The notes: generated from the sequence alone by a model not told the origin. A stretch of DNA of 36,930 bases from Promethearchaeota archaeon (GCA_016839915.1 JAEOTH010000201.1:1-36930), one strand, 5' to 3'; positions 11,701-20,309 are shown, counted from the first letter of the stretch. Translations and numbers: made by a program.

Positions 11701-14700
11701 ATACCCAAAATTCAATCTTTCCACTGGTTATAGAAGCTCCTAAAGGGTTATAAAAATCTATTATTCCTGCTTCACCAAGATTCATAATTTTCATTACGTT
11801 ATCATGTCCTTCATAAGAAGAACAAGTTTCACCATAAGAAGGATAATTATCTTTATCATAAAATACTTTAGCATATACAGCTTCTATAAATCCTCTGTCA
11901 TTAGCTCCGGCAGTAGGAGCGATTAATTTTACTTGGAATTCAGATAAATCATCTTCTGTTTCCTCCAATATCCAAGATAAAGATTTCCATTCTCCCCAAG
12001 GATTTGGAAAATTATAATATTTATTTCCCTTCCAATTAGTTCCTCCATCAAACGAAATATCAACACCTGTGTTTCCTGCAGATCCCCATTCAAATCCGAA
12101 AATATATACATCAACTCTAGAAACATCATACCCTGCAAATGTCTCAAAATCAAATATTACTTCATCTCCATCATCATCACTCCACCATTCTATTCCATAA
12201 AGATCTATACTCTGTCCTTCGGGATATAAAACATCATCGTCTATATCATCAAATCCATGAGTTCCATTTTTAAAACCCCACTCAAATTTATCGTCTCCAT
12301 TCGGACGTAGAAATTCAAAATAAATATCTTGTAAATCCTGATCATGATACCAACCACCGGGCCAATAGGGGGGAGTATCATAAAGAAAATCATAAGTACT
12401 TCTACTTTTTAATTTAGATACTACATCATCAATTTGTTTATGATTATAAGTTTTACAATATTTTTTATAATCAAGTTCAAGTTCTCTATAGGATTTAGGC
12501 TTTGAAGCAATAGTTACATCTTGATAAAATTCTGATATACTTGATTTTAATATATAAATATCTGGATATAGTTCTATAATTTCATCGTATATGTTTCTTC
12601 TTTGATCGTATTCTACATCAATTTCTGTATCAATTTTTAATTCTAAATGATCATTTACTTCAGATAATGTTCTTGATATTTCATAAGATTGTGTTTCTGA
12701 TGGAGCGTATCCATCACCTGTCCATTTTCCAAAATAATTACTCCATTCTGGTGATCCATTCTCTTCTTCAATAGCGAATCTAGTATGCATCCAAGCCTTT
12801 CCTGTTCCTTCATTTGTAACTTTTATATGAAAACTTATTTCATCACCTACCTCTAAACTTCCATGAGATCTTATCTTATCTTCTGGAAATTCTATATAAG
12901 TTTCAGAAGGATTATCACTTACTGAAAAATCGGGAAGAGGAAGTGGATTATAGTGTCTATATATTGATTCACCTATAAACCAAATAAATTCTATTGCTAA
13001 ACCAATAAGTAACCCCCAATATCCACCCAAAGAACTAAATTGCACAATTAAATAAGGAATTAAAGTTGCAGATAAAACTTTTGCCGTTTCATAAAACATA
13101 GCCCATATAGGATTATCAATCATCCAATGTCCATCAGTCCAAATATCATATATAGCAACAGCCCAATCATATATCAGTATTGCATATCCAAATAACATTA
13201 ATGCATAACCTAAGTACTTAGAAGTTCCAGATAATCCTTTACTTATTGCCTGATAATAATGTCTATTATATGCTCCTTCAATTAACATTAAAATTCCAGA
13301 AACTATGAGAGCGACTCCTAAAGATATTTTTAGATATCCACTTATCATTCTTAGCATAAACTCTGCTGAAGTAGGATCAACTGTTTTTTCAACATTACAT
13401 ATTTCTAAAAATCCTACAAGAATATTTAGTACACCCATTCCAATTCCTAGAACTCCTTTTTGCACTTTTTTAAGACCTGTTGTTGCCCAATATTCTTTTA
13501 CTCGAGTTAATCTAATTTCTAATTCTAGTATTTCTCTTTGAATTCGAATTCTTATAAACTTTGAAGTGCGAGCAACAACTTTCAACAACTTAGGAAAAAA
13601 TTCTCTACATCTTTGTTGTAATTCAGCGTATATAAAAAACCCAGCAAAATCTTTTAAATCATCAGGAAATCCAGCCATATCAAGTAGATCATTCGTAACT
13701 TCTTGAGTTATATAAACATAATTATTTCCATATGCATATTTAGGATTATTATCTGGACCCACATACAACTCCACATTACTCATATCATCGAACCAATTAT
13801 TAAGTGTTCTTAAGTGTTTAATGTTTTGCTTTATAATATCATAATCATATATAGTATCAGGACCGTGATCAAATAGTTCATCCCACAAATTTTCTATGTC
13901 CCAAATGCTTACAACTTCAGGATCTCCGAACCAATCAAGTCCTAATCCAAAATGCTCTTCGAACGTTCTAAATTGAAAAGTACCCGACAAATCTTTACTA
14001 AACTGTCTTCTTCTCAAAATGGCTCGATGAACTGGATTTATTTGTATAGCATTATATTCATTTACACAATCTATTACTCTCCTATTAGGTGAAGTAAAGA
14101 AATCAAATACATCCTCTGATAAAAAGGATAGAAGATCATCGACGTTTAAGTTAAGTTCTCCTGCTAGATCAACAACGCATGGAGTAATACCGGCTGGAAG
14201 CCCCCAATCGAAATCTTGAAAGCCTACAGATAAGATAATCAGATTAAGATATAAAATTGTCCATATTTCAGGATACCAATATGTTATAAAAAAACTATTT
14301 ACATCCCAAGAATATTTACAAAATACTAATTTTCCGGCATCAATCTCTAAAGTTCTTCCATCATATAATATTTTTTTTACATCATTATCATAATCAAATC
14401 CAATATTAGGAATTCCTTCAGAAGTATCTGGCTTTTCTATGATAGTAATATTAGTAAAAGTTAATTTATCATGAAAAGCTCCGTTAGAAGTTTTGATTTG
14501 ATTTTCAGGAATACCCAATCCTTGAATATAATCAAATTTAAGAACTTCACCATCTGAAAAAGTAAGTCTCTCCATATTTATTGGAAATCTAGTAATATCT
14601 AATCTTTGTTCATATAAATCATTATAATCTCCATATAAATCCCATGTTTTAGTATAACATTCTATATATTCTCCTACATTATCTCTATATTCAAATAATT

Positions 14701-16900
14701 CTACATCTTCTTCTAAAACATCATTACACGAATAGTAAGCTACAAAAGCCTCATAATCTCCTGTATGTTTTACCCATTCTCGTGGATTAACCCAATTAAG
14801 TTTAATAAAATATTTTGCTAATAAATCACGAGATGAATAATTAAAAGAATTATAAATCACTTCATTCTCAGTAATAATTCCATATTGATCTTTAGCAATT
14901 GGATTTGTATCTCTATCTGTTTGTAAACTATCAATAAGACTAAGATAATCAACAGTTCCACTACCATCTACATCATCATTAACGCCAAAGTCTGTAAAAC
15001 TTCCTAAATCTTCGTTCTGAATTAATTGAAAAAAGATCTCATTTTCAACATTAGAATCTGGGGAGGCTAAAATATAATTTACATTTCCAATTTCTCTTAA
15101 AGAGAAAGATTGTAAAATTATATCTTCGACAAAATCATAATAATGAAAAATATTAATATTTTGGTCTCCTTCTACACCTTCAAAAGAAAAAACTGCCCAT
15201 ACTATATCAAACCGTATATCTATTACACTATCGTCTTTTGCATCATTTGTAATTCCATAAATGAAATTATATGTAAATGATTCTCCACTTGGTTGAGGCA
15301 TAAGAATATCCATTTCTAAATCTTCTTCATCATTATCAGGAATTACATCTCCTAAACTCGGTGGACTATTATCATCTAAATTATAAGTTACTATTTCTTT
15401 ATCCCATCTTGTTTCTAATTGAGATTTAGTATAAGAATGACTATCAAATATTCTAATAATCGGTACAGTTTTAATTTCTATTTTGTTATTCCAAATTTCT
15501 GTTTCAGAAGTATAATAATCAGTTTGAGGTCTTTTGATCGTTATCGTAAACATAGAATTCTTTTGAGAATCATGAGGAACTACGAATTCATACATATTAA
15601 CTTTGTCTAAAGTAATACTTCCTAAAGGTGAAGCGTCGAAACCATCTATAATTCCGTCAGCATCTGAATCAGGAACATTCATTCTAGTTCCTAAAGCTCT
15701 TTCTTGAGAATTCTTTAAATAATCGGCATCAGTATCTAAATCGCTATCTTTATTTTCAATTATGATATTTTTTCCATCTATTTGAAATATTATATCTATT
15801 GGAATTTCACTTTGGATTGATTTATAATCTACAGAATGAAATCCAGATTCTAATTTCCCGTAAAAAATATATTTAGGTAATCCTAAATAATCTGTTGAAA
15901 ATGTTTTTTCTTTAAATGTTAAATCATCATCATCAATTGTAAGTTCTGAAATTGTTCCTGCTAATAAATAGATAGAAAAATATTTAATTCCCGTATATGT
16001 CTCTGAAATATAAAAATTAAATTGACATGTTTCATTAATATATCTAAGTGTTCCCATTAAAGATTTACCTCTTTCAAACATCCCCCATACATTTGGTACT
16101 ATTGGATTATATCGAGAATCAGTCTGATTTTTTTGAAATTCTTTTGAGTCAACAAGTTTATCTTTATCCCAATCGTCAGCAGTTATAATTTTATAATCAA
16201 GAGTTCCATCACCTTTTATACTTAGAGTATGTGAAAATGAATCTAAATATAAATCATACTGGACATATGGACCCTCATAAAATACTGCTGTAAACAATAC
16301 TGAAGATAATTCTTCGTATTGATCTGTACTATATGTTCCCTTAATAACTTGTCCGTCTAATTTTATATCTAACCAATTGTAAGCAAAACAAGGACAAGTT
16401 AGTAAAGAAATTTCTCCTCCTCCATCAAATGATATATCAGTATATGTATCTTTATTTACCTCAATAACATCTTCTTTAATAATTAAGGGTTGAACTAAAA
16501 GATAATTAAATACATCGTTATCAGCATCATCTTGAGATATAGTTATAGTATAAGTCTGTTGTTCATTTCCGAAATCAATTGGAATATAATTTAATCCATA
16601 ACTAACATCATACTCTACTTGATCGAGATCAAAACTCGTAAAAGCTCGATTTTGAATATCACAGATTATATATGATTCATGATACGCGTTGAATGGATAA
16701 GTTGTTTGATTTACATCTCCAACATATAAATAATCTGATGCATGTGGATCAAAAAATTTTATATTCTCTTCTTTATCATTTTCAGTTAAAATATTTACAA
16801 ACTGATCTATTCCACTAAAAACGAAGCAGAAGATTAATCCTATCGCAATTATTCCATATTTATATTTTCGTCGTTTTTCAATTTGTTCTTTTGTTTTCAT
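5780..16900 (-). CDS. Giant 3,706-residue modular surface protein with central membrane region and repeated LamG-like modules
   Basis: The N-terminus has a basic start and one hydrophobic helix (about 15-33), a signal anchor. Calcium-binding loops follow near residues 250 (DKDKLVD) and 390-430 (DSDLDTDAD, DSDADGIIDG) and a dockerin/EF-like loop near 640 (DVDGSGTVDY). Four to six transmembrane helices cluster at about 1149-1315, unusual inside a surface protein. A CARDB-like domain comes next (about 1318-1430), then six LamG-like modules with (N)xWYHIRIDF cores near 1770, 2120, 2795, 3062, 3268 and 3550. Most are followed by a GYSWDxxYxxGDN signature. A beta domain at about 2333-2507 (PEGSIINGIEVGF ... 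AYVDHVYIKVYYT) resembles modules of viral and bacterial surface proteins. Ig-like spacers ending in SDKIYFTVD recur up to the C-terminus. Probable role: cell-surface adhesion or architecture (inferred). Confidence 0.85.
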   Translation of the reverse strand: MKTKEQIEKRRKYKYGIIAIGLIFCFVFSGIDQFVNILTENDKEENIKFFDPHASDYLYVGDVNQTTYPFNAYHESYIICDIQNRAFTSFDLDQVEYDVSYGLNYIPIDFGNEQQTYTITISQDDADNDVFNYLLVQPLIIKEDVIEVNKDTYTDISFDGGGEISLLTCPCFAYNWLDIKLDGQVIKGTYSTDQYEELSSVLFTAVFYEGPYVQYDLYLDSFSHTLSIKGDGTLDYKIITADDWDKDKLVDSKEFQKNQTDSRYNPIVPNVWGMFERGKSLMGTLRYINETCQFNFYISETYTGIKYFSIYLLAGTISELTIDDDDLTFKEKTFSTDYLGLPKYIFYGKLESGFHSVDYKSIQSEIPIDIIFQIDGKNIIIENKDSDLDTDADYLKNSQERALGTRMNVPDSDADGIIDGFDASPLGSITLDKVNMYEFVVPHDSQKNSMFTITIKRPQTDYYTSETEIWNNKIEIKTVPIIRIFDSHSYTKSQLETRWDKEIVTYNLDDNSPPSLGDVIPDNDEEDLEMDILMPQPSGESFTYNFIYGITNDAKDDSVIDIRFDIVWAVFSFEGVEGDQNINIFHYYDFVEDIILQSFSLREIGNVNYILASPDSNVENEIFFQLIQNEDLGSFTDFGVNDDVDGSGTVDYLSLIDSLQTDRDTNPIAKDQYGIITENEVIYNSFNYSSRDLLAKYFIKLNWVNPREWVKHTGDYEAFVAYYSCNDVLEEDVELFEYRDNVGEYIECYTKTWDLYGDYNDLYEQRLDITRFPINMERLTFSDGEVLKFDYIQGLGIPENQIKTSNGAFHDKLTFTNITIIEKPDTSEGIPNIGFDYDNDVKKILYDGRTLEIDAGKLVFCKYSWDVNSFFITYWYPEIWTILYLNLIILSVGFQDFDWGLPAGITPCVVDLAGELNLNVDDLLSFLSEDVFDFFTSPNRRVIDCVNEYNAIQINPVHRAILRRRQFSKDLSGTFQFRTFEEHFGLGLDWFGDPEVVSIWDIENLWDELFDHGPDTIYDYDIIKQNIKHLRTLNNWFDDMSNVELYVGPDNNPKYAYGNNYVYITQEVTNDLLDMAGFPDDLKDFAGFFIYAELQQRCREFFPKLLKVVARTSKFIRIRIQREILELEIRLTRVKEYWATTGLKKVQKGVLGIGMGVLNILVGFLEICNVEKTVDPTSAEFMLRMISGYLKISLGVALIVSGILMLIEGAYNRHYYQAISKGLSGTSKYLGYALMLFGYAILIYDWAVAIYDIWTDGHWMIDNPIWAMFYETAKVLSATLIPYLIVQFSSLGGYWGLLIGLAIEFIWFIGESIYRHYNPLPLPDFSVSDNPSETYIEFPEDKIRSHGSLEVGDEISFHIKVTNEGTGKAWMHTRFAIEEENGSPEWSNYFGKWTGDGYAPSETQSYEISRTLSEVNDHLELKIDTEIDVEYDQRRNIYDEIIELYPDIYILKSSISEFYQDVTIASKPKSYRELELDYKKYCKTYNHKQIDDVVSKLKSRSTYDFLYDTPPYWPGGWYHDQDLQDIYFEFLRPNGDDKFEWGFKNGTHGFDDIDDDVLYPEGQSIDLYGIEWWSDDDGDEVIFDFETFAGYDVSRVDVYIFGFEWGSAGNTGVDISFDGGTNWKGNKYYNFPNPWGEWKSLSWILEETEDDLSEFQVKLIAPTAGANDRGFIEAVYAKVFYDKDNYPSYGETCSSYEGHDNVMKIMNLGEAGIIDFYNPLGASITSGKIEFWVFTNMYTSIQIDEFCRISNNSEIYSLDANGDDNEYLWTLAKNVWNHIKIDFYSGEFDIYVNGLKVGDNINRLYPLDADEISFIFENIFEHENDEKFSYVLTYLDNIDYSWDSGYYEDRGSSYNYDLDDITEYTNIYNNLLIDTDIDCDMDELDNIVEMNTVTDVASFNFNLDLDGNDGTEDVDISLDVDDSLFTLSSSLLEQELDDAIVFTVTAIDSDQLAGVYYVSLELCLTTDDTILFSMDIPFRIPIVDNLVISQNGVLFEEDEFEEIYTSNEDFEKSTVGQNPAGWVTIEYSGQTVNVVQESDAHSKVVEIFDNYGSGEVSITDAIPDVETGIIDFWIMIEGCADNFVIKLDDNYAEAVWIELDLGKIYRFDGSYYEIGEYEINTWYHFIISFDCDDGGDGSNDWHLWIDGESIDEGEGYGFYGEPEAFGELTFWGNGLFVLGYSAFIDAVGYSWNDDYITGDNYYPSTICTEHYGSTTQISKGDVIVVEFLTTSHDEILIEFRDVGQTPEVQGTYTLLPKGNLHFGAQTEYILMNESITFDKISFLSQRCRYFDVKKVTILNADTSVGTSFNPIDFMNNGNIPKFVEFSFFGIEIDGQAGGSADQTKSPTVAASVDRDGKVSWGNPDYIKVEDDSRSKADNIGTDDYSDWIRATDFDFSIPEGSIINGIEVGFDRRGMDTYIKDSSIKLRTSSGQKGDDKATGTSWGTDYGDDYDIYGGSSDLWGTTWTVEEINSEGFGVDLSAYNDNNYFVRDAYVDHVYIKVYYTSPSSDPEPYENQFNIIQPGDTLEKSFELETPDTSVNNLFYREIKYNIRDDPVYRTYIDNLDIDEIHIVFPNNQTSIYGKNFGLDDKLVLDIVSDISLVSTEYSIDDGTPISITGDKYFQYIDIPKTEGEHSIQVFGEDAEQTEYESDKIYFNVDYPIDIHYPTEFISGISNTYQSKETYSFEDDTVGGNPSDLTVVEAGGEVQIDDIKNGKRLIVEMIRDSAGTISAQLDFDDENGYNKGKTSFDILLANNDRIDITLLGSGANAEFHIEDNNIYSGSYSSKNLIGFNVCQTGVWYTIQLCFDKDQGIHVIINNEMLTSEHSIQTSNSITKFTGIKFENKDYAHSWIDNIHVYDLQSGLHVQFSDFAMDDLEYSLDSGSRVDIDGNFVLSYPQPGNHDIIIYGVDIFNDEYSSGELDFTIKHAISNPKNTTYSIFDTDHYPSSDGFDKEEVGTSDTDIKFVSTGNMDTCEIVSDSSSRKNILKLIGNGWDYIRSDWSENKVSGTYEFWVKPTVTNKRIRWIGYSLDDSDHGPLVYFREDGKIYYYTNGFYQVGSETYSANTWYHIRIDFECGAGGYKGLAADKYYLWIDGAKYGPYNFYQNDNLDDLDTLHISSGGDSGARTMYIDAVGYSWDSNYDLGDNYYYKNYYELSSDFESEEIGTTGTNIDFVDSVIGNAGNVEIVAFNSEYKKVLYGYDGAGVNYRGFRNDFSGQSSGTVEYHVRLGETNIPHQMKLSESSGHDLVLKWDSDGNMKYLDSTGWHTIESYSANTWYHVRIEFDCSDDWHLWIDGTSKDSGSGYSFRGTPDSLVEWEFSTYNVAGQGDYWIDSICYSWDDSEYEIGDNKKYELRLPLSFEYEDKIYNWIKYSLDGGTQTEISPGTTSIPMPSNGTHNIQMFFNDGTTHESEKIYFTVDNPIKIDTIEQLKTYSNGDQGYYASTYGFYDDTIGEIPDDWDETIGSGCSIELVEKVGDHKKILYLHDLSSVTRCEIKNDFSASQEYGTVEFWVQTSNANKRTDINLRSSTTENIKVKIDNNNFYAGTTLIRSASDYTWYHIRIDFECGNGEYESLDPDKFYVYIMPKGESQTKYGAYSFSTGASTLSNIYIEGDVTDQIYATSFDAFGYSWDERYSIGYNKYEGKILGFSADDKFNPFTYSFDEGSELTITQDETFIIPLLSGTHCIQIFGIHETFVGKFKSDKIYFNK

Positions 16901-17174
16901 AATTTTTTCATTTTTTTAATTGTCTTTTTTTTGTTTAAATTTTTAGTTAGATTTTTGGTTTTTTAAAAATTTATCACATAATTTTGTGATCTTGATATTG
17001 TTATACTATAGAACTTTGAAAGTATAATCTAGGTCTTTCATATTATTTCGCCAAAAATGTATAAACTACAATATCAACATTCTCTTAAAAAAGTTTTCTT
17101 TTAAATATCTTCATCTTTTTTAATCCCTAACAACTAAAACTACTAAGTGATTTTAAAGCATGGCAGGAGATGAT

Positions 17175-17555
17175 ATGAAATGTGACACTAAAGGGATTAT
17201 TGAGAACTTTATCGAGAAAAAAATTCGAGCATTATTGGAAGAACCCATGAACGAGTTTCAAGATCCAAATTGGGTTCAAGCAGCCGAATTATTCGCTGAA
17301 ATAATTGTACCCTGCGGTTCTGTGTATTTTGCCCATGATGGGTTATTAACATTAGCAAAAGATATCGTGCAAAAGGCAAAAGCGCATAATTGTCAGTTAT
17401 CCTATTATTATGGAAAAGGATACAATGCAGTTGCGGGAAATCCTAGAGATGGGTTCACGCGGAAAGAAGAAGTTGATTACAGTAATATAATCCGCGAAAT
17501 TGAGCAATGGATTAATAATTATGTTGAATTTTGGAAAAGAATCAAAAAAGATTAA
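17175..17555 (+). CDS. Hypothetical 126-residue protein
   Basis: The longest frame begins at ATG 17160, but AGGAGATGAT at 17165-17174 matches the archaeal SD consensus AGGAGGTGAT at nine of ten positions and sits directly before a second in-frame ATG at 17175, so I place the start there. The product is mixed alpha/beta with no signal peptide or membrane helix. It includes FAEIIVPCGSVYFAHDG and a glycine-rich YYGKGYNAVAGNPRDG stretch, and ends in a basic helix. I do not recognise the family. A TATA-like TTTTAAATATC lies at about 17098-17108. Its stop codon overlaps that of the convergent gene at 17552. Confidence 0.7.
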   Translation: MKCDTKGIIENFIEKKIRALLEEPMNEFQDPNWVQAAELFAEIIVPCGSVYFAHDGLLTLAKDIVQKAKAHNCQLSYYYGKGYNAVAGNPRDGFTRKEEVDYSNIIREIEQWINNYVEFWKRIKKD

Positions 17556-18061
17556 TTTAAGAATTGATATATTTCAAAACAAGACCCGTCATTTTTTTCT
17601 TGACGGGGAGTCTTTATTTTTTTAAAAAATTGTCTTGAAAGTTCTTCTGGATTTTCATATTTATTAGATCCCGCGTAGCAACAATATAGGAGTTGGGATT
17701 CAATATTCATGGTAAATACAATTAAATGCGTGGTTTTACCGTGAGAGTGTGCGGTATAATATGATAGATCGATAAATACACCAATTAATCGAAGAAAATC
17801 CTCATCATTCTTAATATCTTTCCTTAAAATCTGTTCAATATTCTTCTGGATCTCTTTTTTTAAGGAATCGAGCATGCGTGGTTTTAAATAATCTATTCGG
17901 ACTTTTAGATAATCTCTGCAAAACTTAAATAAGCTACCGAGGTACCATGATGATTCAGTTCCAACTATAAATCCAAACTCTTTATAGTTGTATGAATTTC
18001 TCTTCATATTAAAGTCAAGAGGTTCAATAACCAAAAGGAAGCTTTTACCCAATCGTTCCAT
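17552..18061 (-). CDS. Hypothetical 169-residue protein
   Basis: The start is ATG at 18061. The product has no signal peptide; it has a helical middle (KKEIQKNIEQILRKDIKNDEDFLRLIGVF) followed by a strand-rich part with H-S-H and C-C residues (YYTAHSHGKTTHLIVFTMN, QLLYCCYAGSN). I do not recognise it. It lies about 90 nt downstream of the nuclease gene on the same strand and may be cotranscribed with it. It converges on the 126-residue gene, and the two TAA stops share the bases of one TTAA. Confidence 0.65.
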   Translation of the reverse strand: MERLGKSFLLVIEPLDFNMKRNSYNYKEFGFIVGTESSWYLGSLFKFCRDYLKVRIDYLKPRMLDSLKKEIQKNIEQILRKDIKNDEDFLRLIGVFIDLSYYTAHSHGKTTHLIVFTMNIESQLLYCCYAGSNKYENPEELSRQFFKKIKTPRQEKNDGSCFEIYQFLN

Positions 18062-18153
18062 TCTTTATTCATTATTTAACTTAAATAAACTTATTATCTG
18101 ATATCTACCTAAATATTTAAAGGAAAAATTAATTTGAAATTCAAATTTTTGAA

Positions 18154-19077
18154 CTACATTTTCAGAATCTTTCCATTGATCAAAAGTCGTTCCATATCCT
18201 TTTTTCTTAATAGATCAAATTTATTTGCTTCTTTTGTGAGATTTGCTCTTTTTAATAATTCATAGAAGTCATCTGAATCTACTAATAAAACATCATACTT
18301 TTCTTTCGAAAATAGGCAAGATGGGAAATTAGGTATATGATTTTTATTGAAAAAGACAACTTTCATTGGAGGAAATCCATTCCCATAATTTTTATTAAAC
18401 TTTTTTGCTGCTTGTTTATAGATATCACGAGCAGAAAAATCTTCTATAGATTTGATTTGAGAACGAGGAATTATTAGTTTTTTATAATAGGCATTTACAT
18501 ACTGAATTGGATCATTCTTCTGGTTTTGTAAAAAACTATTTTGACTGTCAATAAGAGATCCAGATGTTATTAAAATTATCTTTGAAGGCGAATTTAAATT
18601 TTTAATTTCTCGAAAATATTTCATTACCTGAGAGATTTCAGAATCTCCACAAAGATAAGATTCATGATATGCCTTAAGTTCAACGCAAATATTTAATTTA
18701 TCCTTTTTTATTAGCATATCTGGATGATAAGGACCTAATCTAGGTTTCAATTTCACTTTAAAACCATATTTTTCAAAGAGAGCACGAGTCGTTAATTCCA
18801 AACATTTCTCTCGTTGTCGTCGAGATGAGTGAAGTGTTTGACCACCAAACTTATAGATTTTAAAATATTCTTTAGGATTTTTTCTATGGATGATTCTTAA
18901 GCTTTCAAAATTTCCATCAATAAAAAAGCAAACGGCTTTCTTGCCTTTATATAATCCAAATTCGTATGAAATTCGCGTCTTAAACGGATATCCCAGTGAG
19001 TAATCAACATACTGGATTGGTTTAGATATCGATTTAAAATCTTGCTTTCTACTGAACTTTTTCTTAGAATGATTCAT
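18154..19077 (-). CDS. PD-(D/E)XK nuclease, RecB-like (QxxxY)
   Basis: Residues about 80-155 show the core of a PD-(D/E)XK endonuclease: a helix (RRQREKCLELTTRALFEKYG), then P119-D120 in GPYHPDMLI, then E133-x-K135 in VELKAY, and a Q150-xxx-Y154 helix (SQVMKY) as in RecB/Cas4/AddB-type nucleases. A beta-strand (SKIILITSG) follows as expected. The metal ligands D120, E133 and K135 are all present, so it is probably active on DNA. N- and C-terminal parts are unrecognised and may bind target or partner. Probable role: restriction, repair or recombination of DNA. The 169-residue gene follows in the same orientation. A palindromic TATA-like element sits about 23 nt upstream of the ATG. Confidence 0.8.
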   Translation of the reverse strand: MNHSKKKFSRKQDFKSISKPIQYVDYSLGYPFKTRISYEFGLYKGKKAVCFFIDGNFESLRIIHRKNPKEYFKIYKFGGQTLHSSRRQREKCLELTTRALFEKYGFKVKLKPRLGPYHPDMLIKKDKLNICVELKAYHESYLCGDSEISQVMKYFREIKNLNSPSKIILITSGSLIDSQNSFLQNQKNDPIQYVNAYYKKLIIPRSQIKSIEDFSARDIYKQAAKKFNKNYGNGFPPMKVVFFNKNHIPNFPSCLFSKEKYDVLLVDSDDFYELLKRANLTKEANKFDLLRKKDMERLLINGKILKM

Positions 19078-19092
19078 TTCTACTTAAAATAT

Positions 19093-19107
19093 CTATATTA
19101 ATATAAG
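19093..19107 (-). promoter_or_regulatory. TATA-like box for nuclease gene (near-leaderless)
   Basis: CTTATATTAATATAG on the minus strand is centred about 23 nt before the ATG at 19077, a spacing that would give a leaderless or nearly leaderless mRNA. Confidence 0.35.
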
Positions 19108-19206
19108 GATTTTTATTTTTTTTCTTTTAAATAAACTAAAATAATTAGGGTATTAGAGGTTTTAGTTTAATTATTTCAGAAAAAAATTCATATAATTATC
19201 GTTCCT

Positions 19207-19506
19207 ATGTCAAAAAATACAGAACAAAATGAGAAGCCCTGGAAAAGAATAAACTTAACTAGGTTTCAGATTAAGGTATTTCTCTTTAGGTTAGCAGGAC
19301 CAGAAGGGTGTCGCTATGGGTATAAAGATTCAAGGTGTGGTGGAAGTGAATATACATATGCTAGGAAAATTCTCGGTTTAATGCAAATATCAGAAGCCGA
19401 ACAGCAAAAGTTTCTTGAAAAGTGCCAAGAATTGGGAGGATTTTGTGATTGTGAGATTCTTATGAATGCTGCTCCAAGATTATTAGGAGAAGATACTCCT
19501 TGGTAG
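19207..19506 (+). CDS. DUF2695-like small cysteine-containing protein
   Basis: The 99-residue product has W12, a helix (FQIKVFLFRLAG), C35 in PEGCRYG, and the ending G77-G78-F-C80-D-C82-E-I-L-M-N. GGxCDCExLxN together with an upstream C/T-rich loop is the signature I associate with the DUF2695 family of short proteins of unknown function. The cysteines could bind a metal (inference). It is divergent from the nuclease gene, with a 129-nt shared promoter region, and is followed 36 nt later by a frame leading to the deoxyribosyltransferase/TIR-like gene. Confidence 0.75.
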   Translation: MSKNTEQNEKPWKRINLTRFQIKVFLFRLAGPEGCRYGYKDSRCGGSEYTYARKILGLMQISEAEQQKFLEKCQELGGFCDCEILMNAAPRLLGEDTPW

Positions 19507-19573
19507 AACTTGTTATAGGTTTTAAATTTTTGACTTTTAGCGATGTATATTAGGAAGCACATTTTCTCTATGC

Positions 19574-19582
19574 ATTTAAATA
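19574..19582 (+). promoter_or_regulatory. TATA-like box upstream of the 209-residue gene
   Basis: ATTTAAATA would place transcription near 19603, about 39 nt before the ATG at 19642. That argues against the longer frame that starts at 19543. Confidence 0.35.
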
Positions 19583-19641
19583 ATTACCATTTACTTTTAT
19601 TAATTAGAGGAAAAGCCAAAAATTTTCAAGAGAAAATCAAG

Positions 19642-20271
19642 ATGAAAGATAAATTTAGAATTTTCATGTTAATGCCTTTTAAGGATAACTTAACAAAAAT
19701 ATACGAAGACTTTATAAAAAAACCCTTAGAGGATTTAGGACATAGAATATCACGAGCGGATGATATTTTCCGATCAACCCCGATTATGGAAGATGTAATA
19801 AATTCAATTAAAAGAGCGGATATTATCATTGCCGATTTAACAGGAAAGAATGCTAATGTTTTTTATGAGTTAGGAAGAGCGCATGAACAAAATAAATATG
19901 TTATTCAAATATCTCAGGATAGTAAAATACCATTTGATACTAGCCATATTAGGACAATAATTTATAGGGATAACCCAGAAGGACACATAGAATTGACAGA
20001 AAATATTAAGAAATATTTAGAATCAATTGAAATAGAAATTACTGTTAACAAAATTCTAGATAAATTAGAAAACTCCTGGGACTATTCTGATGCGATTAAC
20101 AATACAAATTGGTTATCACAATATGAAGATAACTTATTAGAGTATCAAGTTAGTAGATTAAGAGACATAATAGATAAAAATGATCAAGTTTCTGGTTCCT
20201 ATGCAATAGATATTTTGGATCGAATTATTGCAAAATATAAAGGAATTAGAAAAGGTCAATTTAATAGTTAA
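19642..20271 (+). CDS. Nucleoside 2-deoxyribosyltransferase-like / TIR-like domain protein
   Basis: From ATG 19642 the protein is 209 residues and enters its domain at once: FRIFMLMPF, then EDLGHRISRADDIF, IMEDVINSIKRADIIIADLTG (D65) and NANVFYELGRAHEQNK (E76). This is the Rossmann-like nucleoside-deoxyribosyltransferase/TIR-like family, whose members cleave N-glycosidic bonds of nucleosides or NAD; E76 sits where the catalytic glutamate is expected. The C-terminal third is helical and unrecognised. The frame extends upstream to 19543, but those residues look non-coding and a TATA-like box lies within them. The next gene follows 76 nt later on the same strand. Probable role: nucleotide or NAD hydrolase, possibly a defence effector (inference). 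Confidence 0.75.
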   Translation: MKDKFRIFMLMPFKDNLTKIYEDFIKKPLEDLGHRISRADDIFRSTPIMEDVINSIKRADIIIADLTGKNANVFYELGRAHEQNKYVIQISQDSKIPFDTSHIRTIIYRDNPEGHIELTENIKKYLESIEIEITVNKILDKLENSWDYSDAINNTNWLSQYEDNLLEYQVSRLRDIIDKNDQVSGSYAIDILDRIIAKYKGIRKGQFNS

Positions 20272-20309
20272 TCTGACAACTTAAAAGATTAATATATCCA
20301 TTCTAATAA

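Noticed and set aside
13305-13541. Plus-strand frames antisense to the giant genes
   Set aside because: Short, scattered, without SD; they arise because the sense strand is coding.
19314-19562. 82-residue frame antisense to the DUF2695-like gene
   Set aside because: The sense frame has the conserved CDCE motif; the antisense frame is a shadow.
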